Part shown: positions 16,360-24,676 of the stretch, one piece after another
How the letters are laid out: the number at the start of each line of letters is the position of its first letter
Position numbering within the stretch: the stretch's first letter is position 1
From: Lentisphaeria bacterium
GTDB taxonomy: Bacteria; Verrucomicrobiota; Lentisphaeria; Victivallales; Victivallaceae
NCBI GenBank assembly: GCA_017457065.1
Contig: JAFTIE010000218.1
Coordinates: 1-43,052 of the forward strand
Direction: 5' to 3'
DNA: 43,052 nucleotides
Translations under genes and position numbers: made by a program
Notes under the pieces: model-generated
What the model was told of the DNA's origin: nothing
What the model saw: the letters and a program-made list of their open reading frames with translations, nothing else
Databases searched by the model: none

Positions 16360-17841
16360 ATGTCAGACGAAAACAAACCTTTGGATGCTGCGGACAGTCA
16401 GGATACCAGAACACGGAAAACTCTCAAGCTCCGTTCTGCTGCGCCAAGTACTCAGGATATCCCTGTAGCTGACCCTTTGACCAGCCGTGACACTGACACC
16501 GGCAATCTGGAGATCCTTGACGATACCCAGACCCGTAAGACTTTGAAACTCAAACCTATGTCCGCCAACGCCCCCTCCGCCGGACCCAAACTGAATCTGG
16601 GCGACACCAATACCCGGAAGACCGTTGTGCTGCGTCCTGCCTCAGCTTCAGTTGCTCCTCAGGCTCAAGCCAAACCGGGGCTTTCCATTCCGGGGGGTGT
16701 CAGTGTTGCCGCACCTGTGAATCAGGCTCCGGCTTCAGCGGTTTCCGCTCCCAAAGTTGCCGTGGACGATCAGACGGCGGCAGTGCCCCGTCCGGCAAAT
16801 GCTCCTGCGGCACTCAAGATCGAAGTTGACGATCAGTCGGGTGAAGTTCCCCGTTCTGCAGATACCTCTGCCGCACCTTCGGCAGCTCCTAAAGTCGCCG
16901 TGGACGATCAGACAGCGGCAGTGCCCCGTCCCGCCGTTGCAGCGGGGGGTGTCAAACTCTCCGGAGCGGCTCCTGCCCCTGCTGCCGATGAGGATGATCA
17001 GACCGTCAAACTTAAACGCCCCCCCCGGCTGGCACCGCCTCCTCCCCCTTCAGGAGCGGCACGTCCCCCTCTGGGCGGCGATCAGAAAGCAACAGTCAAG
17101 CTCTCAGTGAGACCCGGTACCGCCGCCGCCATGCCGGCGCCCGCCACTGTGGTTCTCGGAACTCCCCCTGCCGCTAAAACGCCTCCCGGTACGCTGCCTC
17201 TTGCGGCACCCGGAACTCCTGCCACCAAGCCCCCCGCCGGCGCTCAAGCTCCGGCAGTTACTGTGGCTCTTGCGGCACCCGGAACTCCTGGTGCCAAGCC
17301 CACCGCATCTGCCAAGGCTCCGGCACCTACTGTGGTCCTTGCTGCCACTCCCGATGCCCCCGATGCCCCCGATGCCCCCGCTGCCAAACCCTCTGCGGCA
17401 GCTGCGCCCAAGCCCCCTGCTGCAACTATTGCAGCGGCAGCACCCAAGCCGCCTACTGCGGCAGCACCCAAGCCCCCTACCGCAGCACCCAAGCCGCCTA
17501 CCGCGGCAGCACCCAAGCCCCCTGCGACCGTTGCAGCGGCAGCTGCGCCCAAAGACAAAGATAAGGACGACGATGTTGAAATTTCACTGGCTCCCAGTGC
17601 AAGGCGCAAAGAGACGGAATCTGAGGATGAAAAATCCGCTGTCGCCAAGGATGCTTCTCAGTCAAAGCTGCTGGCAAAGGAAGATGAGGAAAACAAACCC
17701 TCTGTGTTCTATCTTGCCATCGCTGTTCTTACCTTTTTGTGCGTTGCTGTCGCCGGTGTGATCACAACGGTCCATTATCTGGATTTTGAACAGCAGATCA
17801 AGATTTACGATCAGGTACCTTTCCTTCCTGTTGCGAAGTAA
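16360..17841 (+). CDS. Ala/Pro-rich repeat protein with C-terminal membrane anchor
   Basis: A 493-residue low-complexity protein. The N-terminal part has three copies of a short motif, D-T-x-T-R-K-T-(L/V)-x-L (near residues 15-24, 52-62 and 81-91). Next come copies of VDDQTAAVPRP and related VDDQSGEVPR, then a long Pro/Ala tract with KPPTAAA units (about 215-400). An acidic/basic linker and a single transmembrane segment (FYLAIAVLTFLCVAVAGVITT) lie near the C terminus. It has no signal peptide, so the long N-terminal part is probably cytoplasmic with a short C-terminal tail outside. The conserved TRKT boxes could be phosphorylation or binding sites (speculative). No known family is recognised. 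GGAAAGGA precedes ATG 16360; a terminator follows. Confidence 0.75.
   Translation: MSDENKPLDAADSQDTRTRKTLKLRSAAPSTQDIPVADPLTSRDTDTGNLEILDDTQTRKTLKLKPMSANAPSAGPKLNLGDTNTRKTVVLRPASASVAPQAQAKPGLSIPGGVSVAAPVNQAPASAVSAPKVAVDDQTAAVPRPANAPAALKIEVDDQSGEVPRSADTSAAPSAAPKVAVDDQTAAVPRPAVAAGGVKLSGAAPAPAADEDDQTVKLKRPPRLAPPPPPSGAARPPLGGDQKATVKLSVRPGTAAAMPAPATVVLGTPPAAKTPPGTLPLAAPGTPATKPPAGAQAPAVTVALAAPGTPGAKPTASAKAPAPTVVLAATPDAPDAPDAPAAKPSAAAAPKPPAATIAAAAPKPPTAAAPKPPTAAPKPPTAAAPKPPATVAAAAAPKDKDKDDDVEISLAPSARRKETESEDEKSAVAKDASQSKLLAKEDEENKPSVFYLAIAVLTFLCVAVAGVITTVHYLDFEQQIKIYDQVPFLPVAK
17353..17379 (+). repeat. Tandem 9-bp repeat GATGCCCCC x3
   Basis: Three perfect consecutive copies encoding Asp-Ala-Pro, inside the Ala/Pro-rich gene. 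Similar imperfect repeats encoding KPPTAAA follow at about 17440-17530. Likely to vary in copy number between strains. Confidence 0.85.
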
Positions 17842-17867
17842 CTCTTTTCAACCAGATGTCTGTACAC

Positions 17868-17902
17868 AAATACGCCGGAAAATAAAACTCCGGCGTATTT
17901 TT
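17868..17902 (+). terminator. Intrinsic terminator after the TRKT-repeat gene
   Basis: Perfect 12-bp stem AAATACGCCGGA (17868-17879) with TCCGGCGTATTT (17889-17900), a 9-nt loop, and T's continuing to 17902. It lies 26 bp past the stop at 17841 and separates this operon from the ABC importer. Confidence 0.85.
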
Positions 17903-17935
17903 ACTCAATGTTTTAAATAAAAGCTGACAGTGATC

Positions 17936-18904
17936 ATGGCAGAAGTAATAATCGAAAAACTTACCAAAAGTTATGACGGTTCCGTTAAAGTCCTTGACGG
18001 AGTTGATCTGCGTATAAATCAGGGCGAACTGGTCTTTTTGCTGGGACCTTCAGGGTGCGGAAAATCCACTTTGCTCAGGATCCTTGCCGGATTGGTCGCT
18101 CCGGACAGCGGCACCATCTCTTTTGACGGCAAAAACATCATCTCCCTTCCCCCTGAGAAGCGGCGTGCCGCCATGGTGTTCCAGAACTACGCCCTCTGGC
18201 CCCACCTCAACGTTTTTGAAAATGTCGCCTTCGGACTGCGTATGGAAAAATGCTCCCGGCAGGAGATCGGAAAAAAGGTCATGGAGGCTCTGGAACAGGT
18301 CCGCATGAGCAGTTTTGCCAAAGGTTCCGTCACTCAGCTTTCAGGCGGACAGCAGCAGCGGGTCGCTCTGGCAAGGGCGCTGGCTGTTGAACCGGCTCTT
18401 CTGCTCCTGGATGAACCCCTTTCCAATCTGGATGCCAACTTGCGGGACACCATGAGACGGGAGATCAAACGCATCTGCACCGAAAGAAAACTTACCGCTC
18501 TCTATGTGACCCATGACCGCAGAGAGGCTCTGAGCATGGCGGACCGTGCCGGGGTCATGCACAAAGGGAAACTTTCTCAGATCGGTACTCCGGATGAGAT
18601 CTATAATCACCCATCTGACAGTTTTACCGCCCGGTTTCTCGGTGACGTGAACCGTCTGCCCTGCGGCGGAGGGATACGTCCTGAGCGGCTCAGGATCTCT
18701 GAAACTCAAGGCAAATTCCGTGCCCGGCTTCTGGAAAGGAGCTTTTTCGGCGACAGTTGCGAATGGCTCTTTGAGATCTCCAGCGGTGAAAAAGTTCTGG
18801 TCCGGGAGCTGGGCGCCCCCGAAAGAAGTGCGGGCAAAGAGTATTTCCTTGATTACGATGAGGCTTTTCTGATCCCTGCGCCGGAGTCCGATGATGAAAA
18901 ATAA
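17936..18904 (+). CDS. ABC transporter ATP-binding protein (Fe3+/spermidine-type importer)
   Basis: About 322 residues from ATG 17936 (GTG 17930 is possible; neither has a strong ribosome-binding site). Walker A is GPSGCGKSTLL, the Q-loop is MVFQNYALWPHLNVFENVAFGL, the signature is QLSGGQQQRVALARAL, Walker B is LLLLDEPLSNLD, and the H-loop is YVTHDRREAL. The order and the following VMHKGKLSQIGTPDEIYNHP match the FbpC/PotA/CysA class of importer ATPases. The C-terminal TOBE-like region (about 230-320) is short. It energises the fused permease encoded two genes downstream. It overlaps the binding-protein gene by 14 bp. Confidence 0.92.
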   Translation: MAEVIIEKLTKSYDGSVKVLDGVDLRINQGELVFLLGPSGCGKSTLLRILAGLVAPDSGTISFDGKNIISLPPEKRRAAMVFQNYALWPHLNVFENVAFGLRMEKCSRQEIGKKVMEALEQVRMSSFAKGSVTQLSGGQQQRVALARALAVEPALLLLDEPLSNLDANLRDTMRREIKRICTERKLTALYVTHDRREALSMADRAGVMHKGKLSQIGTPDEIYNHPSDSFTARFLGDVNRLPCGGGIRPERLRISETQGKFRARLLERSFFGDSCEWLFEISSGEKVLVRELGAPERSAGKEYFLDYDEAFLIPAPESDDEK

Positions 18905-20474
18905 GCCTCTTGTTTTCGTACTGGTGTTTCTGGCTCTTCTGCTGGCACTGCCCTTTTTGCTTGCTCCCCGGCAGGAGACGGAAAAACTTCCGGGGGGCAA
19001 TGAGTGTGAAACTCTTGTGGTCATCACTGCTCACAACAAATCTGTCAGGGACGAATACCAGAGGGTGTTCGCTTCATGGTACAAGCAGAAATACAACAAA
19101 GATATCAAAATTGATTTCCGCAATCCCGGGGGCACCAGCGATATCATCCGCTACATCGCCGACCGTTACGAAACGGAGTTCCGCCGCCGGTATGAGGCAA
19201 ATCCCCAATGGGGCAGATGGAACGATGCCATCCGCACCTCTTTCACCGACTCCAGAGCCTGCCGCACCCCTGAGCAGAAGGCGGCACGGCAGCGGTTCCT
19301 GAACTCCGATGTGGGTATCGGCATCGACATTTTTGCCGGGGGGGGCGTCTTCAATCACGAACAGACTGCCGCAAGGGGGTACGCTGTTGACGGGCGTATC
19401 GCACAGGAGCACCCTGAGTGTCTGAAACATATCCCCCCCACCTTCGGCGGCGACAAGCTTTACAGTCCGGAAGGCAAATATTACGGGGTGGTCCTTTCCA
19501 CCTTCGGGATCCTCTACAACACCCGCCGTCTGGCGGAAATGAAGGGCTTCATGCCCCCGCAGCGGTGGGAGGAACTGGGAGAAGGAAGATATTTCAACAC
19601 CCTTTCAGTGGCGGACCCCACCAAATCCGGCTCCGCCAACAAGTGTTATGAGATCATGATCCAGCAGTGCATGGCAAAGGCAAAGGATCCCGGCAAAGGA
19701 TGGTATGACGGATTCGCTCTGCTTAAAAGGATCTTTGCCAACGCCCGGAGCATCTCTGAATCCGCAAGTCAGGTGGTCCGTGATGTGGCTTCAGGCGAAG
19801 CCGCAGCAGGGACCGCCATCGACACCTACGGCATCAGTGAGATGCTCTGGAGCGCAAGAGTTTACGGTTCCCCCCGCTGTATCTATGTGACCCCGAAAGG
19901 GGGAACCGCCGTTTCCGCCGACCCGGTGCAGATGCTCCGTGGCGCCCCCAACCCCCGGGCGGCAAAAGCCTTTATCGCCTTTCTGCTTTCCCGTGAAGGA
20001 CAGCTGCTCCACTGTCTGAAACCCGGACTCCCCGGCGGTCCCGGCAGGAACGGCATCAACCGCCCCCCCATCCGGCGGGACCTCTACACTCCTGAACTGC
20101 AGAAAAACTTCTTTCTGCCTGACTATGACCCCTACACCTCCGGTGCGGACTTTGTTTACCGGCCCCGGTGGACAGGGAGATACTACTCTCTTATCCGTGT
20201 ATTGCTGCGGACCATTGTGCTGGAACCCCATCAGGAGCTGAAAAGCGCTTACGCCGCCATTCTTGCCGCAGGAGGTCCCGCCAAAGTTCCCCGGGCGATG
20301 GAAAAGTTCAACGCCCTGCCCTTTGAGTACAAAGATGCCGGCAAAGCAAGAGCGCTTCTGAGAGTTACTCCTGAACGCTCCGCCGCCATGGTCAGCGCCA
20401 CTTTGAGAGAGTGGAGCGATCAGGCAAGAGCCAACTACAAAGAAGCTGAACGTCTGGCAAAACAGGGATCGTGA
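18891..20474 (+). CDS. ABC importer substrate-binding protein (Fe3+-type, long form)
   Basis: A 527-residue protein with an N-terminal hydrophobic segment (LVFVLVFLALLLALPFLLA) acting as signal or anchor; no lipobox Cys follows. The body has the type II periplasmic binding-protein pattern: ETLVVITAHNKSVRDEYQRVFASWYKQK, DFRNPGGTSDIIRYI, VGIGIDIFAGGG, VVLSTFGILYNTRRL, and AKAFIAFLLSREGQ near the interlobe end. It is considerably longer than common FbpA proteins because of an N-lobe insertion and a C-terminal extension (about 400-527). The ligand (iron, thiamine, phosphonate or other) cannot be told. The start overlaps the ATPase gene; ATG 18894 is an equal alternative. Confidence 0.82.
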   Translation: MMKNKPLVFVLVFLALLLALPFLLAPRQETEKLPGGNECETLVVITAHNKSVRDEYQRVFASWYKQKYNKDIKIDFRNPGGTSDIIRYIADRYETEFRRRYEANPQWGRWNDAIRTSFTDSRACRTPEQKAARQRFLNSDVGIGIDIFAGGGVFNHEQTAARGYAVDGRIAQEHPECLKHIPPTFGGDKLYSPEGKYYGVVLSTFGILYNTRRLAEMKGFMPPQRWEELGEGRYFNTLSVADPTKSGSANKCYEIMIQQCMAKAKDPGKGWYDGFALLKRIFANARSISESASQVVRDVASGEAAAGTAIDTYGISEMLWSARVYGSPRCIYVTPKGGTAVSADPVQMLRGAPNPRAAKAFIAFLLSREGQLLHCLKPGLPGGPGRNGINRPPIRRDLYTPELQKNFFLPDYDPYTSGADFVYRPRWTGRYYSLIRVLLRTIVLEPHQELKSAYAAILAAGGPAKVPRAMEKFNALPFEYKDAGKARALLRVTPERSAAMVSATLREWSDQARANYKEAERLAKQGS

Positions 20475-20490
20475 AAGGAAGATACAGATA

Positions 20491-22164
20491 ATGAAAACTC
20501 AAATGATCTTGCGATACCTTCTGCTGGCACTGCTCCTGATCTTTCTGGGAGTCTTTCTGCTGCTGCCCATCGGTACCGTGCTGGGAGTGGGGTGCGACTG
20601 GCAGCTCATCGCCGAACTTTTCCGCAACCGCATATATGTGGAAGGTCTCTGGAACAGTTTTGCCATCGCTGTATGTACCACCGGCATGGTCTTTCTCATC
20701 TCTCTGGGATTGGCTCTGCTCTATGACCGCTACGATTTTCCCGGCAAGGCTTTTGCCAACACGGCACTGCTGATCCCCATGGTACTGCCCCCCTTCGTGG
20801 GCGCTCTGGGATTCAAACAGCTTCTGGGATATCACGGCGTCTTCAATGCACTTCTGGGACATCTGGGGATCGCTCCCATAGATTTCCTCAGCGGCAGCGG
20901 CGTTTTCTGGGCGGTCTGCTTTATTGAAGCGCTCCACCTTTTCCCCATCTGCTACCTCAATCTGGTGACGGCTCTGGGGAACATCGACCCTGCCATGAGT
21001 GAAGCCGCCGCCAATCTGGGGGCAACTCCCTGGCAGCGTTTTCTGAAGGTCCGGCTGCCCCTTATGCGTTCAGGGATCCTTGCGGGGTGCTCCATCACAT
21101 TGATCTGGAGCTTTACGGAACTGGGAACGCCCCTCATGTTCGGATTCACCCGTACCACGGCGGTGCAGGTTTTCAACGGACTTACCGAACTTGAAAGCAA
21201 CCCCATCCCCTACGCGCTGGTGGTCATCATGCTGGCGGTGTCGGCGCTTCTTTACCTCATTGCCAAGGCGGCGCTCAAAAGTTCCCCTGCCGCTTCGGGG
21301 GGCAAAGGGATCATCAACTCAGGGTGCATCCCTTTACATTCGTGGCGCAAATTTCTCCCCGGGACCGCCTTCGGTGTGGTGACGCTCCTTGCGGGACTGC
21401 CCCACATCGCTCTCATCTGCTGTGCCTTTTCAACAAGGTACAGCGGAACGGTCTTTCCTGAGAACTTTACTTTGGAAAACTTTCAGCTGGCTCTTTCAAA
21501 CGCTCTGGTGCTGCCCTCCATCGCCAACAGTTTGAAATACTCCTTCCTCGCCATGTTCATCGCCTGTGCCGCAGGACTTCTGGTGGCTCTTGCGGCGGTG
21601 CGCTGGCGCCTCAAAGGCAGCGGTATCGCCGACATGCTTGCTATGCTGCCTCTGGCGGTGCCGGGAGTGGTCTTTGCCTTCGGATTTCTGGGCATGTCGG
21701 TGAAATTCAGCTGGGCGTCACTCCTCTTTGATCCGGTGAACGATCCGGTGTGGCTTTTGAGTATCGCTTACGCCGTGCGCCGCATCCCCTACGTTGTCCG
21801 TGCAGTCTCCTCAGGGCTGGAGCAGACTCCTGAAGAGCTTGAAAACGCCGCCAGAAACTTCGGGGCAGGTCCTTTCAGGACTCTTGTGAAGATCACACTG
21901 CCTCTGGTGACGGCAAATCTGATCGTGGGAGGGCTCTTTGCTTTCAGCTTTTCCATGCTCGAAGTGTCGGATTCACTGATCCTTGCTCAGAAACAGGAGT
22001 TCTTCCCCATAACCAAGGCCCTCTTTGAACTTTCCCAGATCCTCGGATACGGCACCGGCGCCGCCAGCGCCTTCGGCGTCTGGGCAATGTTCTTCCTGGG
22101 AGCCACATTATGCGCCGGAGCTCTGCTTCTCGGGAAAAAAATCGGAGCAGTCTTCAAATTTTAA
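20491..22164 (+). CDS. ABC importer permease, two-domain fused (FbpB-like)
   Basis: A 557-residue membrane protein with about 12 transmembrane segments, built from two homologous halves. Each half has the cytoplasmic EAA loop that docks on the ATPase: SEAAANLGATPWQRFLKVRLP near residue 170 (split by Leu-rich helices) and ENAARNFGAGPFRTLVKITLP near 450. Fused permeases of this type go with Fe3+ or related importers. It completes the three-gene transporter (ATPase, binding protein, permease), with 16 bp from the previous stop and AAGGAAG as ribosome-binding site. Confidence 0.9.
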   Translation: MKTQMILRYLLLALLLIFLGVFLLLPIGTVLGVGCDWQLIAELFRNRIYVEGLWNSFAIAVCTTGMVFLISLGLALLYDRYDFPGKAFANTALLIPMVLPPFVGALGFKQLLGYHGVFNALLGHLGIAPIDFLSGSGVFWAVCFIEALHLFPICYLNLVTALGNIDPAMSEAAANLGATPWQRFLKVRLPLMRSGILAGCSITLIWSFTELGTPLMFGFTRTTAVQVFNGLTELESNPIPYALVVIMLAVSALLYLIAKAALKSSPAASGGKGIINSGCIPLHSWRKFLPGTAFGVVTLLAGLPHIALICCAFSTRYSGTVFPENFTLENFQLALSNALVLPSIANSLKYSFLAMFIACAAGLLVALAAVRWRLKGSGIADMLAMLPLAVPGVVFAFGFLGMSVKFSWASLLFDPVNDPVWLLSIAYAVRRIPYVVRAVSSGLEQTPEELENAARNFGAGPFRTLVKITLPLVTANLIVGGLFAFSFSMLEVSDSLILAQKQEFFPITKALFELSQILGYGTGAASAFGVWAMFFLGATLCAGALLLGKKIGAVFKF

Positions 22165-22187
22165 AACCTCAAACGAAAGGTATGAAA

Positions 22188-23102
22188 ATGAAAAAACTCT
22201 TTATCCTCTCTGCCGCACTCTTTTGTGCGGTCTCCCTTTCAGCCAAAGAGCTGAAGGTCCTCATGATCGGCAACAGCTTTTCCAACAGCGTCCAGGTCCA
22301 TTTGCCCAAAGTTGTAAAAGCCTCAGGAAAGCACAGACTGATACTGGGGAGCGCCTCCATCGGCAGCTGCACTTTTGAGCGCCACTGTGCCAACATCGAC
22401 AAAGAGCAGAAGGATCCCAAATTCAAAGCCTACCGTTTCGCCTGTACCGGGGAAAAGAGCCGCCCGGAAAGTGTGACCTTTGCTCTCAAATACAAAAAGT
22501 GGGACATCGTCACCATCCAGCAGGCAAGTGGCTACAGCTACCTGAAAGAAAAGACCCTTGCTCCTGCGGCAAAACTTATTGCCTACATCAAAAAACTTGC
22601 TCCTCAGGCGGAGATCGTCATCCAGCAGACCTGGGCATGGCGTACTGACTTCAGGAAATTCCACTCCCAAAAGGAAAAGCTCACTCAGGAAATGATGTAC
22701 AAAGGTCTGGTGGAAAACTACAACGAGCTTGCAAAGATCCACAAACTGCGTATCATCCCTGTGGGGACTGCGGTCCAGCTCTTCCGTCAGAAACTTCCCG
22801 TCAAGAGTGTGAAGTACACCCAAGAGCAGATCGATGCCCTCAAAGAGCCCAGGGTCATGGATCTTACCGGCGGCGATGTGGTGGGCTGGATGCGCTGGGT
22901 GAAAAACAAAAAGAAACCCGGAAAATCCATCTACATCGACGCCGCTCACCTCAACAACAAAGGAACATACTTGCAGGGATGTGTCTGGTACATGGTTCTT
23001 TTCGATGAACCTGTCAGCTCCATCAAACTGCCCTTCAAAGATAAAAGCCGTGCTCTGCTCCTTCAGTGCGCTGACGAAGCGGTCAAACAATACAAAAAAT
23101 AA
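22188..23102 (+). CDS. DUF4886 (SGNH-like) secreted protein A
   Basis: 304 residues from ATG 22188, chosen because GAAAGG (22175-22180) lies 7 bp upstream and the sequence starts with a clean signal peptide (MKKLFILSAALFCAVSLSA); ATG 22182 is possible. The mature part begins KELKVLMIGNSFSNS, the block I Gly-Asn-Ser of SGNH-fold hydrolases (Ser as nucleophile). It contains WDIVTIQQASG and ends with YIDAAHLNNKGTYLQGC, giving the Asp-x-x-His pair. DUF4886 proteins are putative esterases acting on glycans; the substrate is unknown. It is the first of two tandem paralogues, 23 bp after the permease gene and possibly co-transcribed with it. Confidence 0.82.
   Translation: MKKLFILSAALFCAVSLSAKELKVLMIGNSFSNSVQVHLPKVVKASGKHRLILGSASIGSCTFERHCANIDKEQKDPKFKAYRFACTGEKSRPESVTFALKYKKWDIVTIQQASGYSYLKEKTLAPAAKLIAYIKKLAPQAEIVIQQTWAWRTDFRKFHSQKEKLTQEMMYKGLVENYNELAKIHKLRIIPVGTAVQLFRQKLPVKSVKYTQEQIDALKEPRVMDLTGGDVVGWMRWVKNKKKPGKSIYIDAAHLNNKGTYLQGCVWYMVLFDEPVSSIKLPFKDKSRALLLQCADEAVKQYKK
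22242..22293 (+). repeat. 52-nt perfect direct repeat shared by the DUF4886 paralogues
   Basis: Identical to 23172-23223; both encode the start of the mature domain around KELKVLMIGNSFSNS, while flanking codons have diverged. Consistent with duplication plus local gene conversion. Confidence 0.85.
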
Positions 23103-23114
23103 GGAAACAACAGG

Positions 23115-24032
23115 ATGAAAAAAATTTCTGCCGTCGCTCTTCTCCTTTGCTGCGGGTTTTTCACTCTCAGCGCCAAAGAGCTGAAGGTCCTCATGATCGG
23201 CAACAGCTTTTCCAACAGCGTCCTCCGGTATTTACCCAAACTGGTGGAAGCCGGGAAGGTTCACAAACTCAAACTCGCCAACGCCTACATCGGCGGATGC
23301 ACTCTGGAGCGCCACTGCTCCAACATCGATGCCGAAAAAAGCAAACCTGATTTCAAGCCCTACTCCTATGTCATCGTGGGCGCCAAAGGCCGCAAAGCCA
23401 AGCTCTCTGAAATGATCAAAGACGACAAGTGGGACATCATCACCATCCAGCAGGGCAGCCGCCACAGCCCCTATAAGGAGAAAACCCACGATTACGCCAA
23501 AAAACTTATCGCTTTTGTGAAAAAGCTTGCTCCCCAGGCGGAGATCGTGGTCCATCAGACCTGGGCATACCGTGCCGATCACCCCTGGTTCACCGGAAAA
23601 GATGCCAAACTCACCCGTCAGAAGATGCACGAAATGCTCACTGCCAACTACACCGGACTTGCCAAAGCCCACAAGTTCCGTATGATCCCCGTGGGCAATG
23701 CGGTGCAGCTTTTCCGTGAAAAGCTCCCCGTCAAGGAGGTAAAGTACACCCCTGCCGATCTGAAAAAGCTCAAACAGCCTGCCGTCATTGATGTCACCGG
23801 CGGCGATGTGGTGGGCAAGATGAGCTGGAAAATAAACCGCAATACCAAAAAAACTGCTCTTTCCAACGACCGTATCCACCTCAACGACAAGGGAGCATTC
23901 CTCCAGGGATGCGTCTGGTACATGGTTCTCTTTGATGCCAAAGCTTCTGATATCAAACTGCCCTGCCAGAGCCCTGACGCCAAACTGCTCATCAAATGCG
24001 CCGAAGAAGCTGTCACAGCTTTGAAAAAATAA
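23115..24032 (+). CDS. DUF4886 (SGNH-like) secreted protein B
   Basis: A 305-residue tandem paralogue of the preceding gene, 12 bp downstream. It has a signal peptide (MKKISAVALLLCCGFFTLSA), KELKVLMIGNSFSNSVLRYLP with the GNS block, WDIITIQQGSRHS, VVHQTWAYR, and C-terminal DRIHLNDKGAFLQGCVWYMVLF with Asp and His of the presumed triad. By eye a little over half the residues are shared with copy A. AAGGAAACAACAGG precedes the ATG. The 3' end is followed 3 bp later by a MITE-like element. Confidence 0.82.
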   Translation: MKKISAVALLLCCGFFTLSAKELKVLMIGNSFSNSVLRYLPKLVEAGKVHKLKLANAYIGGCTLERHCSNIDAEKSKPDFKPYSYVIVGAKGRKAKLSEMIKDDKWDIITIQQGSRHSPYKEKTHDYAKKLIAFVKKLAPQAEIVVHQTWAYRADHPWFTGKDAKLTRQKMHEMLTANYTGLAKAHKFRMIPVGNAVQLFREKLPVKEVKYTPADLKKLKQPAVIDVTGGDVVGKMSWKINRNTKKTALSNDRIHLNDKGAFLQGCVWYMVLFDAKASDIKLPCQSPDAKLLIKCAEEAVTALKK

Positions 24033-24035
24033 GTT

Positions 24036-24265
24036 GAGGCAATTTCAAAACTCCTTAAAATTGTCAAAGCGCTCTCTTCTTCGATCTGATAAAGGGAGCG
24101 TTTTTCCGCCTTCCCATAAAGCTGCGGCGGGACAAGCACCTGTTACCTTTCCCCCTCCGCATAAAGCTACGGCGGGACAAGCCAGGCAGCATGTGCAAAC
24201 TACCCTTTACAGCTCTTTGCGAATGGCATCGAAAGCCATTTTTTGAATGACTTTTGAAATTACCG
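24036..24265 (+). mobile_element. MITE-like element, copy 2 (expanded)
   Basis: About 230 bp. It has the same left end (GAGGCAATTTCAAAA) and a right end TTTTGAAATTACCGC. The middle is replaced by two near-identical 23-bp units, at 24115-24137 and 24160-24182 (CATAAAGCT-R-CGGCGGGACAAGC), each closing a GC-rich stem. Near the right end, AATGGC ATCGAAA GCCATT keeps a stem while its loop differs from copy 1. It abuts copy 3 in the same orientation, and it starts 3 bp after the DUF4886 stop. Confidence 0.78.
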
Positions 24266-24267
24266 CT

Positions 24268-24432
24268 GAGGCAATTTCAAAACTCCTCAAAATTGTCAAA
24301 GCGCCCTCGCTTCGATCTGTTAAAGGGAGCGTTTTCGGCTGTTACCTTGCAGGTAGCAACCTCAAACTACCCTTTACAGCTCTTTGCGAATGACATCTTT
24401 GCCATTTTTTGAATGACTTTTGAAATTACCTC
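24268..24432 (+). mobile_element. MITE-like element, copy 3
   Basis: 165 bp, complete with both terminal inverted repeats (GAGGCAATTTCAAAA and TTTTGAAATTACCTC), closely matching copy 1 at 14678. It lies directly after copy 2 in the same orientation, so the pair is a tandem array. The outer flanks of the pair share GTT (24033-24035 and 24433-24435). Confidence 0.8.
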
Positions 24433-24626
24433 GTTCATCTTTGATTACAGCCCCCCGGGACAGCCTCCGGCTGATTGCCGGAGAGCTCAGTTGTTCGCAC
24501 TTTCACTCCATTTGCGCCTTGGGGCGCCCCCCCGCTGACCGAAACGTCGGCTCCGATGTACGCAGCGGCTTATTCTGTTCCACCTCTCATAACATCTTTT
24601 TTCTTTTGTATCTTGGAACGGGTATC
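24433..24626. other. Intergenic stretch without recognised gene
   Basis: GC-rich first half with one clear stem, CTCCGG (24465-24470) and CCGGAG (24478-24483), not followed by a T run. GCGCC/GGCGC around 24515 is a second small stem. Six-frame translation shows nothing resembling a protein. The function is unknown; it may be a remnant of further inserted repeats. Confidence 0.5.
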
Positions 24627-24655
24627 TTGAAAAATCCTTTTTCCTGTTGTATCTT
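24627..24655 (+). promoter_or_regulatory. Promoter candidate for GHL10 gene
   Basis: TTGAAA (24627-24632), 17-bp spacer, TATCTT (24650-24655), 22 bp before the TTG start at 24677. Confidence 0.55.
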
Positions 24656-24663
24656 ATGTAAAA

Positions 24664-24670
24664 GGGAGGA
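24664..24670 (+). promoter_or_regulatory. Ribosome-binding site fixing a TTG start
   Basis: GGGAGGA lies 6 bp upstream of TTG 24677. No ATG or GTG in frame nearby has comparable spacing, and the signal peptide begins right after the TTG. Confidence 0.7.
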
Positions 24671-24676
24671 TCTGTA

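Noticed and set aside
17244-17648. Minus-strand Gly/Ala-rich 134-residue frame
   Set aside because: It is the antisense shadow of the Pro/Ala repeats in the plus-strand gene.
24433-24560. Structured RNA or tRNA in the GC-rich intergenic stretch
   Set aside because: Only two short stems were seen. There is no cloverleaf, anticodon arm or TTC motif in the right place, and no known RNA family pattern.
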